Counted from the stretch's first letter, positions 7,958 through 16,885 are shown. The stretch is 64,000 nt of DNA from Denitrificimonas caeni DSM 24390 (GCF_000421765.1 NZ_ATXQ01000001.1:248001-312000); one strand, 5' to 3'. Translations and numbers: made by a program. Notes: a model not told the origin generated them from the letters alone.

Positions 7958-9131
7958 GCTGGGCTTTCCATGTAACCAATCCGCGCGCAATACGTTCGAC
8001 CGCCTGCTGCAGTCGCGGCACACTTTGCGTATAGGCAAAGCGCACATGCTGATTGGCCCTTGAGCGGCCAAAATCCACACCCGGAGTAATCGCTACCTGC
8101 TCAGTTTCTAAAAAGTGCCTACAGAAATCAAAGGCATCACCGCCAAAACCCGAGATATCTGCATAAAGATAAAACGCACCCTGCGGTTCCACTTCAATTT
8201 TAAAACCCAACTCACGCAAAGCTGGTAATAAGTAATCACGACGCGTCGCAAACTCAGCACGTCGCTCTTCAAGAATCGCCAAGGTTTCCGGCTGAAAACA
8301 AGCTAAAGCTGCATACTGCGACAGCGTCGGCGCACTGATATAAATATTTTGCGCCAGCTTTTCTAATTCAGGCACTGCCGACTCAGGTGCAACCAACCAA
8401 CCCAAGCGCCAGCCGGTCATGCCAAAGTATTTAGAAAAACTGTTAAGGACAAACGCATCGTTATCAACTTCTAAAACGCTGGGCGCATCCATGCCGTAAG
8501 TCAGGCCATGGTAAATCTCATCGACGACTAAATGCCCGCCACGCTCACGTAAAGCGACCGATAATGCAGCCAGCTCTTCGCGACTTAGCACTGTGCCAGT
8601 TGGGTTAGCTGGCGACGCTACCAAAGCACCGACGCTGTCTTGATCCCAATAACGTTCGACCAAGTCAGCGGTGAGCTGATAATTGACCTCAGGGCCAACC
8701 GGCACTAACTGCGCATCGCCCTCAACTAAACGCAAAAAGTGACGATTACAAGGGTAGCCTGGATCAGCCAACAACCAGTGTTTGCCAGGATCAACCAATA
8801 GCGCACTGGCTAATAGCAGCGCGCCAGAGCCCCCTGGGGTGATCATAATGCGTTCAGGATTAATATTTAGGCTGTAGCGACTGGCGTAAAAACCAGCAAT
8901 CGCTTCACGCAAAGCAGGTAATCCACGAGCCGCGGTATAACGCGTATGGCCTGCTGACAACGCTGCTTGTCCGGCTTGAATAATGGGCTCTGCGGTATTG
9001 AAATCGGGCTCGCCAATTTCCAAATGAATCACATCATGGCCTGCCGCTTGTAGCTCATTGGCACGCTGCAACAGCGCCATCACATGAAAGGGTTCAATCG
9101 CGCGACTACGGGCGCTATAGGAAAAAGTCAT
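7947..9131 (-). CDS. PLP-dependent aminotransferase, class I/II
   Basis: This 394-residue fold-type I aminotransferase binds pyridoxal phosphate through Lys234 in [16 protein letters not shown]. Other family marks are HLEIGEPDF near the N-terminus, [34 protein letters not shown] and the C-terminal arginine in [11 protein letters not shown], which should bind the substrate carboxylate. It belongs to the aspartate/aromatic/alanine aminotransferase group; the precise amino acid is not decided by sequence. ATG 9131 has AAGAG 8 bases upstream; ATG 9140, three codons earlier, has that site too close. The gene overlaps sfsA, and MITE copy 2 lies just upstream, between it and its promoter region. Confidence 0.85.
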   Translation of the reverse strand: MTFSYSARSRAIEPFHVMALLQRANELQAAGHDVIHLEIGEPDFNTAEPIIQAGQAALSAGHTRYTAARGLPALREAIAGFYASRYSLNINPERIMITPGGSGALLLASALLVDPGKHWLLADPGYPCNRHFLRLVEGDAQLVPVGPEVNYQLTADLVERYWDQDSVGALVASPANPTGTVLSREELAALSVALRERGGHLVVDEIYHGLTYGMDAPSVLEVDNDAFVLNSFSKYFGMTGWRLGWLVAPESAVPELEKLAQNIYISAPTLSQYAALACFQPETLAILEERRAEFATRRDYLLPALRELGFKIEVEPQGAFYLYADISGFGGDAFDFCRHFLETEQVAITPGVDFGRSRANQHVRFAYTQSVPRLQQAVERIARGLVTWKAQHAV

Positions 9132-9171
9132 AACATCCACTCTTAAAAAATGGTGTGAGTTGCGTCATTAT

Positions 9172-9319
9172 TCAAGGAAGCATTGAATAATGTTAGCGAG
9201 GCAGTCAGGGCTAGGCAAAAATCAGCGAGAAAGCGCAGTTTACAGGTAGTAAATGAGCATTTTGAGCTGGTTTTTAACAACGCCCTGACAACGCAGGTAA
9301 TTATTCAGCGTTTCCTTAA
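9172..9319 (-). repeat. MITE-like repeat, copy 2 (148 bp)
   Basis: The reverse complement of this segment is about 95% identical to the element at 5094-5242, including both terminal inverted repeats (here ending GCGTTTCCTTAA). It occupies half of the 308-base gap upstream of the aminotransferase gene; the rest of that gap shows no gene. Because the copies are in opposite orientation they flank a ~3.9-kb segment that recombination between them could invert. Confidence 0.82.
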
Positions 9320-9439
9320 ATGCAGCCAACTCTTCACATAACTGCTCAAGGTCAGCACATATCTGTAAACAGGGCCAATACAGAAACACGTCAGGCGGTC
9401 AGAAAAACAGGCCACTCAGCAGCGCAGCAGGTGTGCCAA

Positions 9440-9859
9440 TCATGACAATTGGCGTGGCGTTCGATACAACCAAAACAACACAGGGCTGGCCAGCGCCAAT
9501 AACACCACCACAGGCATTTCCAAACCTAGCACTTTAGCCAGGGCAGCTGACCACGCGGGGATACAGGCATACCATAAGGCTTGCAGACGAATGTGCATTA
9601 AATCCTGCCAAGCCGCAGGCTCTGCTTCGCTATCGCGCGCGGCACCGACGGCAATCACCGCATGCTTAAAGCGCTGAAAAGGTTTGGCATTCAGAAATAA
9701 CAAACACAAGGCAACCACAAAGAACAGCAACGAGACAAACTCGACTTGCAGTCCTAAATTAAAACTGGCGGCGGGAAATAACCAAACAGGAAGCACTGCG
9801 ACGGCTAATTGCAGCCACCACAACACGCGTAAGGTGCGGCGTGCTTCGTGAGGATTCAT
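9440..9859 (-). CDS. small integral membrane protein next to ribA
   Basis: This encodes a 139-residue membrane protein with about four hydrophobic segments (residues 13-30, 36-57, about 92-108 and 112-130) and a soluble loop between the second and third ([28 protein letters not shown]). I do not recognise a characterised family; Pseudomonas genomes carry a comparable small membrane gene directly after ribA. Its ATG overlaps the ribA stop by four bases (ATGA), so it is the second gene of a ribA operon and translationally coupled. No catalytic or transport motif is evident. Confidence 0.7.
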   Translation of the reverse strand: MNPHEARRTLRVLWWLQLAVAVLPVWLFPAASFNLGLQVEFVSLLFFVVALCLLFLNAKPFQRFKHAVIAVGAARDSEAEPAAWQDLMHIRLQALWYACIPAWSAALAKVLGLEMPVVVLLALASPVLFWLYRTPRQLS

Positions 9860-10470
9860 GAGTCGTGCTCAGCCTGATGTTCACGGCCTAACAAATGCCC
9901 TAACTTGCCCGCTTTAGTCGCTAAATAGAGTTTGTTATAAGGGTTCTGCCCAACTTGCAATGGCACGCGACGCGCAACTTCCACACCAAAGCCTTGCATC
10001 GCACTGACTTTACGCGGGTTATTGGTCATCAGTTCCAGCGAGTGCACACCGAGATGATCAAGCATTGGCTGACAAATTGAGTAGTCGCGCAAGTCTGCAG
10101 CAAAGCCTAGCTGCTCATTGGCCTCTACTGTATCGGCACCACCATCTTGCAAACTGTAAGCACGAATTTTATTCAGCAAACCTATGCCGCGACCTTCTTG
10201 ACGCAAATACAACAAAACGCCGCGCCCTTCTTCGGCAATAGCACGCAAAGCCGCTTCCAGTTGCGCACCACAGTCGCAGCGTAAGCTGAACAGCGCATCA
10301 CCGGTAAGGCACTCAGAATGCAAGCGGCCGAGCACAGGCTGGCCATCAGCAATGTCCCCTAAGGTTAAGGCCACATGCTCTTTACCAGTTTCTTCATCAC
10401 AGAAACCGTGCATGGTGAACTCAGCAAACGGGGTGGGTAATTTGGAGGCAGCGACAAAGACGACAGACAC
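9856..10470 (-). CDS. ribA: GTP cyclohydrolase II
   Basis: RibA opens GTP to 2,5-diamino-6-ribosylamino-pyrimidinone 5'-phosphate, formate and pyrophosphate, the first committed step of riboflavin synthesis. The 204-residue protein has the zinc cysteines in [17 protein letters not shown], the catalytic Tyr/Arg segment [15 protein letters not shown], and the C-terminal LMTNNPRKV. It is a stand-alone RibA domain, without a DHBP synthase fusion. A GTG start at 10470 is chosen: AGGAG lies 8 bases upstream and the reading [18 protein letters not shown] matches the pseudomonad N-terminus, whereas the longer frame is not conserved in type. No FMN riboswitch is seen upstream. Confidence 0.93.
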   Translation of the reverse strand: MSVVFVAASKLPTPFAEFTMHGFCDEETGKEHVALTLGDIADGQPVLGRLHSECLTGDALFSLRCDCGAQLEAALRAIAEEGRGVLLYLRQEGRGIGLLNKIRAYSLQDGGADTVEANEQLGFAADLRDYSICQPMLDHLGVHSLELMTNNPRKVSAMQGFGVEVARRVPLQVGQNPYNKLYLATKAGKLGHLLGREHQAEHDS

Positions 10471-10571
10471 CAGAATAACTCCTAGGCTTTTATAGGTGGC
10501 GCATTGTAGCGCTTCACCTCTGACTCGAACAGGCAAACCGACATTATGTTCGCGAGTACTCAACCATACGC

Positions 10572-11933
10572 TTACTCAAACAAGGCATCCAACGCTTCTT
10601 CTAAGCGTGTCACCGCGATCACTTGCAAGCCTGGCAGAGTTTCTCTTGGCGCATTGGCTTTAGGCACAATCGCACGTTTAAAGCCGTGTTTGGCCGCTTC
10701 TTTGAGACGCTCTTGGCCACTGGGTACCGGACGAATTTCACCAGACAAACCGATTTCGCCAAATACTAACAAGCCGTGCTCCAGAGGTCGGTTGCGCAAG
10801 CTGGAAATAATCGCCGCCATCAAAGCCAAATCTGATGCGGTTTCCAGCACTTTAACGCCGCCGACCACATTGAGAAAAACATCTTGGTCATGGGTTGGGA
10901 TACCGCCATGACGGTGCAAAACAGCCAGTAACATGGCCAAGCGATTTTGATCCAAACCAACCGTCACTCGCCGCGGATTACCTAAATGGCTGGTGTCCAC
11001 CAAGGCTTGCACTTCAATCAGCATCGGCCGCGAGCCTTCCCAAGTGGCCATTACTACGCTGCCAGAGACTGCCTCTTGCGCACGATTGAGGAAAATCGCT
11101 GAAGGGTTCGACACCTCTTTCAGGCCGCGATCCGTCATGCCAAACACGCCCAATTCGTTGACTGCACCGAAACGGTTTTTCACCGCACGCAGCATGCGTA
11201 AACGACCATCTGACTCACCTTCAAAATACAGTACGGTATCGACCATGTGCTCAAGCACGCGCGGACCGGCCAATGAGCCTTCTTTGGTCACGTGCCCCAC
11301 TAAGAATATCGCGGTGCCACTTTGCTTAGCGTAGCGCACCAATAAAGCAGCACTTTCGCGCACTTGCGCAACACCACCGGGGGCCGACTGCAACTGTTCG
11401 GTGAAAATAGTTTGAATCGAATCGATTACCATCACTCGCGGTTTTTCACGGCGCGCGACCGTTAAAATGGTTTCAATGCAGGTTTCCGTCATCACTTTGA
11501 GCTTGTCCTGCGGCAACTCTAAGCGGCGGGCGCGCATTGCAACTTGCTGCTGCGACTCTTCGCCAGTGACGTATAAAGCAGGCAGATGCTGGGCCATATT
11601 GCACAGTGTTTGCAGGAGAATGGTCGATTTACCGATGCCCGGATCACCACCAATCAGTACCACCGAGCCATCCACCAAACCACCACCGAGAACACGATCG
11701 AGTTCACTGGATTGGGTTGGAAATCGTGGGATTTCTTCGACACTGACTTGTGCCAAGGTTTTCAGTTCAGCTTGATCACCCGCCCAACCGGCGCGGCCTT
11801 TTCCAGGCGCATCAGCTTCAATCAAGGTTTCAACTAAGGTGTTCCAGACACCGCAATCGCCACACTGCCCAGCCCACTTTGGATAAGTAGCGCCGCACTC
11901 AGTGCAACCATACATACGTTTGGCCTTAGCCAT
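10572..11933 (-). CDS. radA: DNA repair protein RadA (Sms)
   Basis: RadA is a RecA-like ATPase that drives branch migration of recombination intermediates. The 453-residue protein shows all domains: an N-terminal C4 zinc finger ([20 protein letters not shown]), Walker [11 protein letters not shown] near residue 95, Walker [10 protein letters not shown], the RadA-specific KNRFG motif near residue 250, and a C-terminal Lon-protease-like domain ([17 protein letters not shown], with the Lon catalytic residues not expected to be active). The gene is transcribed alone; its promoter region holds a consensus LexA box overlapping the -10 element (see the separate entries). That would place radA under SOS control, which is not the E. 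coli situation. Confidence 0.95.
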   Translation of the reverse strand: MAKAKRMYGCTECGATYPKWAGQCGDCGVWNTLVETLIEADAPGKGRAGWAGDQAELKTLAQVSVEEIPRFPTQSSELDRVLGGGLVDGSVVLIGGDPGIGKSTILLQTLCNMAQHLPALYVTGEESQQQVAMRARRLELPQDKLKVMTETCIETILTVARREKPRVMVIDSIQTIFTEQLQSAPGGVAQVRESAALLVRYAKQSGTAIFLVGHVTKEGSLAGPRVLEHMVDTVLYFEGESDGRLRMLRAVKNRFGAVNELGVFGMTDRGLKEVSNPSAIFLNRAQEAVSGSVVMATWEGSRPMLIEVQALVDTSHLGNPRRVTVGLDQNRLAMLLAVLHRHGGIPTHDQDVFLNVVGGVKVLETASDLALMAAIISSLRNRPLEHGLLVFGEIGLSGEIRPVPSGQERLKEAAKHGFKRAIVPKANAPRETLPGLQVIAVTRLEEALDALFE

Positions 11934-11995
11934 ACTGCGCTCCCCTGCTTGCTGCGTGGTTTACAATCGTCTTGACCAAAGCGGTCTTAATAACA

Positions 11996-12011
11996 CTGTT
12001 ATTGTATACAG
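11996..12011 (-). promoter_or_regulatory. LexA-type SOS box upstream of radA
   Basis: The 16 bases CTGTATACAATAACAG (minus strand) satisfy the gammaproteobacterial LexA consensus CTGT-N8-ACAG with an AT-rich core. The box lies 63 bases before the radA start and overlaps the predicted -10 hexamer, the usual place for LexA repression. The same kind of box is present before recN in this window. Confidence 0.72.
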
Positions 12012-12028
12012 TGATCTAATAATTGCAA
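12001..12028 (-). promoter_or_regulatory. putative sigma-70 promoter of radA
   Basis: On the minus strand TTGCAA (12023-12028) and TACAAT (12001-12006) are separated by 16 bases. The -10 matches five of six consensus bases. The LexA box covers the -10 and part of the spacer. Confidence 0.6.
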
Positions 12029-12217
12029 ACACACTGCGCAGCTAGACATTAAGCAGCAGCGGTAAAACCATGCAGAGTCAACGCATACATCAATACGAAT
12101 CTGCCACAGATAAAAAAATCACAACAGTCTAATCAAGCTAGAACAGCTGATCAGAGCAAGATCGGCGCTACTGCAGCACTTTGCAAGCAATACCATTAGC
12201 GCCTTACCTATCCAGCA

Positions 12218-12487
12218 TCAACCGCCGCAACCGCCGCAGCAACCACCTGCCGGGTGAGTCAGTTTGCGCAACAAAATGGCCTGCAAAGCACTACGCTGTT
12301 GCTCCAGTAATTCCGCAGTTTCAGCACTCACAGTTTCACCACCACTTTTGATCGTGGCAAGGCGCGCAGCCAATTGCTGATATTCATCGGCTTGGCGAGC
12401 AAATTTTGGGTCATCATCACACAAATCCAACAGATCTTGCGCGAGTTCGGGGGCATCAATAATCAATGGGTGGGTAGCAGTTGTCAT
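12218..12487 (-). CDS. small protein with Cys/Gly-rich C-terminus
   Basis: This encodes an 89-residue soluble protein without signal or membrane segment. The first 75 residues look helical (APELAQDLLDLCDDDPKFARQ and a second long helix with AETAELLEQQRSALQAILL). The end is a striking HPAGGCCGGCGG, with three cysteines in a glycine-rich tail that could bind metal or act as a redox or attachment site. A GGAGC-type ribosome binding site precedes the ATG. It is divergent from the small gene at 12648, and a Fur-type box lies between them. I do not recognise a characterised family; a link to iron is an inference from the box. Confidence 0.7.
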   Translation of the reverse strand: MTTATHPLIIDAPELAQDLLDLCDDDPKFARQADEYQQLAARLATIKSGGETVSAETAELLEQQRSALQAILLRKLTHPAGGCCGGCGG

Positions 12488-12581
12488 CAGAAAGCTCCTA
12501 TGCGTGATGTTCGTAAAAACAATACAACGCTTCCTAGCAATCTCTCTTGATTGCAGTCAAGGGCTTAAAATTACAAATATC

Positions 12582-12615
12582 TTGCACTAGAAGCAAATGA
12601 GAAGTATTCTCATTT
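12582..12615 (+). promoter_or_regulatory. Fur-type box over a sigma-70 promoter
   Basis: A perfect palindrome of half-sites AAATGAGAA / TTCTCATTT around a GTA centre (12595-12615) matches 11 of 14 informative bases of the 7-1-7 Fur consensus. It covers the -10 hexamer TATTCT (12605-12610), which is 17 bases from TTGCAC (12582-12587). This is the expected layout for Fur repression of the gene at 12648; the divergent gene could share it. Confidence 0.7.
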
Positions 12616-12647
12616 AAACCTTAATTCTATTACTCGAGGACACCACT

Positions 12648-12884
12648 ATGACTTATTTTATCGACGCCTGGCTGGATCGCCCACAACCTTACTTGCGCAT
12701 TATTAATCGCTTAACAGGCAATGTCTGTGTACAAATCGAAGGGAAGGATTTAGAAGAGTTGCGCGAGCAAGGTGTGCTCGACAGCAATGATTTAAACAGC
12801 CCAGAGCCTTTAGTGATTAAAGAGCAAGTGCGGCAGTTATTCTTAATCTGCTATGCCCAAGCAGCGCGCTCGGGCACAGCGTGA
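12648..12884 (+). CDS. small conserved protein, probably iron-regulated
   Basis: This 78-residue cytoplasmic protein starts MTYFIDAWLDRPQPYLRIINRL and ends with a helix (VIKEQVRQLFLICYAQAA). It has no signal, cysteine pair motif or known catalytic pattern. A ribosome binding site GAGGA lies 8 bases before the ATG. The promoter carries a Fur-type box, so expression should rise when iron is scarce. From memory, P. aeruginosa has a strongly iron-responsive small gene of this kind (PA4570) close to fklB; the adjacent fklB here agrees with that, but I could not check the similarity. Function unknown. Confidence 0.72.
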   Translation: MTYFIDAWLDRPQPYLRIINRLTGNVCVQIEGKDLEELREQGVLDSNDLNSPEPLVIKEQVRQLFLICYAQAARSGTA

Positions 12885-12895
12885 TCACAGGATGC

Positions 12896-13516
12896 TTAAG
12901 CAACAACGTCCAGTAATTCAACATCAAACACTAGAGTGCTGTGTGCAGGAATGCTACCGACTGATTGGCCACCGTAGGCCAACTCACTTGGTACGTATAA
13001 GCGCCATTTGCTACCACAGTTCATCAATTGCAGGGCTTCAGTCCAACCAGCGATCACGCCAGAGACTGGAAACTCCGCAGGCTCGCCACGCTGATATGAA
13101 CTGTCGAACACAGAACCGTCAATTAACGTGCCGTGGTAATGGGTACGTACTGTGCTGTCACGCGTCGGCTGTGCGCCGTCACCGCTATTGATCACTTCGT
13201 ACTGCAAGCCTGAAGGTAATGTGGTTACGCCTTCTTTCTTAGCATTTTCTTGTAAGAACTCAACACCTTCAGAGGCAGCAGCTTTTGCTTTAATTTCAGC
13301 TTCTGCTTCCATACGCTCACGGATCACAGTGAAACTGGCATTCAGATCTTCGCCTGAAACAGCACTTGGCTGGCCCTGGAAAGCAGCGCTTAAACCGGCA
13401 ATGACCGCATCAATGCTGATACCTGGTGGTGGGTTTTGACGCAGCTGATCACCCATTTGACGACCGATACCATAGCTTACTCGTGCTTCATCAGTGCTCA
13501 GATTTACTTCAGACAT
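12896..13516 (-). CDS. fklB: FKBP-type peptidyl-prolyl cis-trans isomerase FklB
   Basis: This 206-residue FKBP catalyses proline isomerisation during protein folding. Residues 1-90 form the helical FKBP_N dimerisation domain (VSYGIGRQMGDQL, SGEDLNASFTVIRERM); residues about 110-205 are the FKBP domain with THYHGTLIDGSVFDSSYQRGEP, GVIAGWTEALQLM and IPSELAYG-like VPSELAYGGQSVGSIPAHSTLVFDVEL. No signal peptide is present with the start chosen (ATG 13516, preceded by GGAGG with 5-base spacing); a longer frame adds ten residues that do not form a signal. It converges on the small Fur-box gene with only 11 bases between the stops. Confidence 0.92.
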   Translation of the reverse strand: MSEVNLSTDEARVSYGIGRQMGDQLRQNPPPGISIDAVIAGLSAAFQGQPSAVSGEDLNASFTVIRERMEAEAEIKAKAAASEGVEFLQENAKKEGVTTLPSGLQYEVINSGDGAQPTRDSTVRTHYHGTLIDGSVFDSSYQRGEPAEFPVSGVIAGWTEALQLMNCGSKWRLYVPSELAYGGQSVGSIPAHSTLVFDVELLDVVA

Positions 13517-13648
13517 GCATGCCTCCATTGGCAATAAAAACCGCACGAGGCGGTGGAATTAAACTCAATATAAGCGCAGTATCCTAACAGAGCCTTATAA
13601 AAAACCCGAGTTAAAACCGCACTAAGTGCTACTTTCAGGGAGAGTTTT

Positions 13649-14191
13649 ATGTTCAGTCGCTATCTATTACTGATCAGTGTACTGGCCCTTAGCGCTTGCC
13701 AAAACCAAGCGCTGGTCGAATTGGATTACCAGCCTGAGCAAAACTTTCAAGCATTGCAAAGTTGGCAATGGGCTGAGCCGGCCGTTGAATTTTTACCTAA
13801 ATCAGCCGAAGTGCGCAGTGACTTAGATGCCGAGCGAGTACGCAATGCCATCAGCCAACAATTGCTGCAACAAGGTTTGCCACAAAGTAACGAGGCACCG
13901 CTGCAAGTACGTGCATGGCTGATTACCGAGCAACAGCAACAACGTTCACAAGTGATGCAAAACGACTACTGGGGCAGCGTCTGGGGACCTTCTTTGCGCG
14001 TAGAAAACTATGACATCACTTACACCACGCAGAAATTACAAATTGATATGTTAGACAGCCGTACACAGAAACTGATTTGGCGCGGCAGCGATAGCTGGGT
14101 GCTACCGGCACAGCGGACGAACCCTCAGGTGCGAGAGGCGAAAATTCGCACTTATGTTCAGCGCATCCTGCAACACTTCCCGCCTCAGTAA
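13649..14191 (+). CDS. DUF4136 family lipoprotein
   Basis: This 180-residue lipoprotein carries lipobox LSAC (Cys17) after a short signal peptide. The DUF4136 pattern is present: an early NFQALQSWQWAEP, then helix AERVRNAISQQLLQQGL, a variable QQQQ region, strands YDITYTTQKLQIDMLDSRTQKLIWRGSDSW and a C-terminal amphipathic helix. Family members are outer-envelope lipoproteins without a fixed function. It has a good GGGAGA ribosome binding site, stands alone, and is followed by a strong hairpin. Confidence 0.8.
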   Translation: MFSRYLLLISVLALSACQNQALVELDYQPEQNFQALQSWQWAEPAVEFLPKSAEVRSDLDAERVRNAISQQLLQQGLPQSNEAPLQVRAWLITEQQQQRSQVMQNDYWGSVWGPSLRVENYDITYTTQKLQIDMLDSRTQKLIWRGSDSWVLPAQRTNPQVREAKIRTYVQRILQHFPPQ

Positions 14192-14203
14192 AGCCATAAA
14201 AAC

Positions 14204-14239
14204 GCCACAAAAACGTCTTAAAGCAGCCGTTTTTGTGGC
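14204..14239 (+). terminator. stem-loop after the DUF4136 gene
   Basis: A perfect 12-bp stem GCCACAAAAACG / CGTTTTTGTGGC with a 12-base loop lies 12 bases after the stop. The T-run is inside the arm rather than after it, so termination is likely but less certain. Confidence 0.5.
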
Positions 14240-14275
14240 ACTATAGCGCTTTATAATTGCGTGCCAAGGTTATTT

Positions 14276-14728
14276 ATGTCTCCGCAAATTTACTGGACCC
14301 TGCTGGCTATGGCATTTATTTCCGGTGCCTTTATGCCCTTGCAAGCTGGTATCAATGGCCTGCTCGCCAAAGAAGTCTCCAGTGTCTTAAATGCTGCAAC
14401 GATTTCTTTTTCCGTAGGAACTGCTGCGTTGTTAATTTTAGCGTTCTGGCAGCGTGATACGGTCAGTTTGAGTAGCTTTAAAAGCTTGCACTGGTGGCAC
14501 TGGGCTGGCGGCTTACTTGGCGCATTTTTCGTATTTACTGCAGCATTTGTCGCACCACGCATTGGCGCTCTGCTGTTTATGGCTCTGGTGCTACTGGGGC
14601 AACTGAGCAGCGCAGTGTTTCTCGATCATCAAGGTTGGGTGGGTTACAAAGAGATTCCGATCAACTTCGGCAAAGTTGCCGGATTGCTGCTGGTTTTGAG
14701 TGGCATCTGGGTCATTCGCCGCAGCTGA
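14276..14728 (+). CDS. DMT-like membrane protein, YdcZ/DUF606 family
   Basis: This 150-residue protein has about five transmembrane segments and the DUF606 (YdcZ) pattern: IYWTLLAMAFISGAFMPLQAGINGLLAK, then WWHWAGGLLGAFFVFTAAFVAPRIGA, and ALVLLGQLSSAVFLDHQGWVG, ending in GLLLVLSGIWVIRR. It is a half-size member of the drug/metabolite transporter superfamily, likely forming dimers; its substrate is unknown. ATG 14276 is used (AAGG six bases upstream); a GTG 15 bases earlier is possible. It is not obviously linked in function to the lipoprotein before or dsbD after it. Confidence 0.82.
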   Translation: MSPQIYWTLLAMAFISGAFMPLQAGINGLLAKEVSSVLNAATISFSVGTAALLILAFWQRDTVSLSSFKSLHWWHWAGGLLGAFFVFTAAFVAPRIGALLFMALVLLGQLSSAVFLDHQGWVGYKEIPINFGKVAGLLLVLSGIWVIRRS

Positions 14729-14872
14729 ACTTCTACTTTATGCTCAGCACTGCGCGCATAGCGCTCGCCACAGCACAACAGCAAGTGACATAAAGCAGCA
14801 GCGCGAGCTAAATACTGCAGTCTCAGCACCCTCTCGGTTATGATGGTGTCAATTGGAATATGTGAGTCAATT

Positions 14873-16657
14873 ATGCGCGCTTTATTATTTACCCTTATTT
14901 GCCTATTACACATCCCCGCTTATGCTGGCTTATTTGATCAAGCCAGCACATCAACCAGCAACGTGTTCAATAACAGCAGTGACTTCTTACCTGTTGAGCA
15001 AGCCTTTAAAGTCCAGGCGCTGGAAAATTCTGACGGCAGCGTGGCGATTCGTTTTAGTAACGCACAAGGCTATTACCTCTATCGGCACCGTCTATCCTTT
15101 AGTACAGACACAGCTGGCGTAAGTTTTGGCGATGCGCAACTGCCTGATGGTATGGCTCGTAGTGATGAGTTTTTTGGTGATATCGAGGCGTATTACGGCA
15201 CCTTAGATATTACTTTGCCGGTCGATAATCCAGACAATCTGCCTTACACCCTAGACGTTGGTTATCAAGGCTGCGCCGATAAAGGCTTATGCTATCCACC
15301 TGAAGTTCACTCCTTTGCACTCAACAGCCCGATCAGCAGCGCGTCATCGGCATGGACGTGGCAAGAAATCGCCTTATTTTTTCTCGCTGGTTTAGGTCTC
15401 ACCTTCACCCCTTGCGTGCTACCTATGCTGCCAATTCTGACTGGAGTAGTACTGCGCGGCCAGATTGGCGGCACCCGTGGCTTTGCTCTATCCAGCGTGT
15501 ATGTGGTGTCGATGGCTCTGTGCTTTGCCCTGCTAGGCGCATTAATGGGGATGTTTGGTGCTGAACTGAACATCCAAGCTCGTCTGCAATCACCATGGGT
15601 CTTAGTGCCTTTTGCGGCGTTCTTTGCACTGTTTGCTTTAGCAATGTTTGGCCTGTTTGAAATGCGTTTGCCGCAGTTTATCAGCGGACCATTGAATACT
15701 TTATCTAGCAAAACCAGTGGCGGCTCTTTACTCGGTGCGGCCTTACTCGGGGTGTTTTCTAGCCTATTAGTCTCGCCTTGCGTCTCGGCACCTTTAGCTG
15801 CGGCGTTGCTGTATATCAGCGCCAGCGGTGACGCTGTAGGCGGCGGCCTCAAACTCTTGGCTCTAGGCTTAGGCATGGGCGCACCCTTGGTGTTATTTGC
15901 CACTGGCGGCGGCTCAATCCTGCCCAAGTCGGGCGCTTGGATGGTGGCGGTGCGCAACGGTTTTGGTGTAATGCTTTTAGCGGTTGCGTTGTGGCTGCTT
16001 GATCGTGTTTTACCTGAGCAAATCACTTTAATGCTGTGGGGAGCGCTAGCAGCTGGAGTTGCCATTCAACTTGGCACTTTAGAGTTCAGCAAAAAATCAA
16101 CAATACAAAAAATGGCGCAACTGCTTGGTTTAGCTTTACTGATCTATGCACTGTCAGCTTGGGTCGGCGCACTGCAGGGCCAGACCAATCCACTGCAGCC
16201 GCTAGGTCAGCCAAACAGCACAAGCGCCGGCGTGTTTAATAACAGCGTCAGCTCGCTCAACAGCAGCGCCCCTGCTTCAGGCCCTGCATGGCAAACCATC
16301 ACTGCCGTTACTGCTTTGCAAGCGCAACTAGAACAAGCCAAGCAAGCCGGTCAGCCCGCAGTGGTTGATTGGTATGCGGACTGGTGCATCAGCTGCAAAA
16401 TCATCGAGCGCAATGTACTGGAGCACCCACAGGTACGCGAACTGTTTGCCCAAGGTAACTACCAATTACTGCGTTTGGATATTACTGAGAACACCGCTGA
16501 ACACCGCGCCCTGCTCAATCAATTCAAACTCTTTGGTCCGCCTGTGATTCAGTTCTTCGCCCCTAATGGTGACGAGCTAGAGCAGTTACGCGTGGTTGGC
16601 GAAATAGAGGCTCCAGACTTTATCGAGCGCCTCCAGCGAGCAAAATCACTACTTTAA
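14873..16657 (+). CDS. dsbD: thiol:disulfide interchange protein DsbD
   Basis: DsbD carries reducing power from cytoplasmic thioredoxin across the inner membrane to periplasmic DsbC, DsbG and c-type cytochrome factors. All three parts are visible in 594 residues: signal peptide (ending AYA), the alpha domain with its pair in YQGCADKGLCYPPE, the eight-helix beta domain with TFTPCVLPMLP and LVSPCVSAPL as its redox cysteines, and a thioredoxin-like gamma domain with WCISC (Cys505 and Cys508). The start ATG 14873 gives a proper signal peptide; the ribosome binding site is weak. It appears to be a single-gene transcription unit. Confidence 0.95.
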   Translation: MRALLFTLICLLHIPAYAGLFDQASTSTSNVFNNSSDFLPVEQAFKVQALENSDGSVAIRFSNAQGYYLYRHRLSFSTDTAGVSFGDAQLPDGMARSDEFFGDIEAYYGTLDITLPVDNPDNLPYTLDVGYQGCADKGLCYPPEVHSFALNSPISSASSAWTWQEIALFFLAGLGLTFTPCVLPMLPILTGVVLRGQIGGTRGFALSSVYVVSMALCFALLGALMGMFGAELNIQARLQSPWVLVPFAAFFALFALAMFGLFEMRLPQFISGPLNTLSSKTSGGSLLGAALLGVFSSLLVSPCVSAPLAAALLYISASGDAVGGGLKLLALGLGMGAPLVLFATGGGSILPKSGAWMVAVRNGFGVMLLAVALWLLDRVLPEQITLMLWGALAAGVAIQLGTLEFSKKSTIQKMAQLLGLALLIYALSAWVGALQGQTNPLQPLGQPNSTSAGVFNNSVSSLNSSAPASGPAWQTITAVTALQAQLEQAKQAGQPAVVDWYADWCISCKIIERNVLEHPQVRELFAQGNYQLLRLDITENTAEHRALLNQFKLFGPPVIQFFAPNGDELEQLRVVGEIEAPDFIERLQRAKSLL

Positions 16658-16885
16658 ACCGGTCCAAGGATTTGCTCCGACAGAGCCAAGCGATAACCAG
16701 CTGAGCTGCAAGGTAGCACCGTTTAAATCAATAGAGTTATCAGTTAGCCAAGCATTTACCTACAGCGGGACATGCTTGGCTATAGAAGAACATTTCCTAG
16801 CGTCCACTGCGTTGACGACTACTCTGGGTCGGCGCGGTTATGCTATATTTCGCAATTACTATATCTGCTACTCAAGGAAATCCCG

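Noticed and set aside
15307-16065. A 252-codon open frame antisense to dsbD
   Set aside because: It lies wholly inside a well-supported dsbD and its product is a Pro/Lys/Ser-rich composition typical of antisense frames, without any domain pattern.
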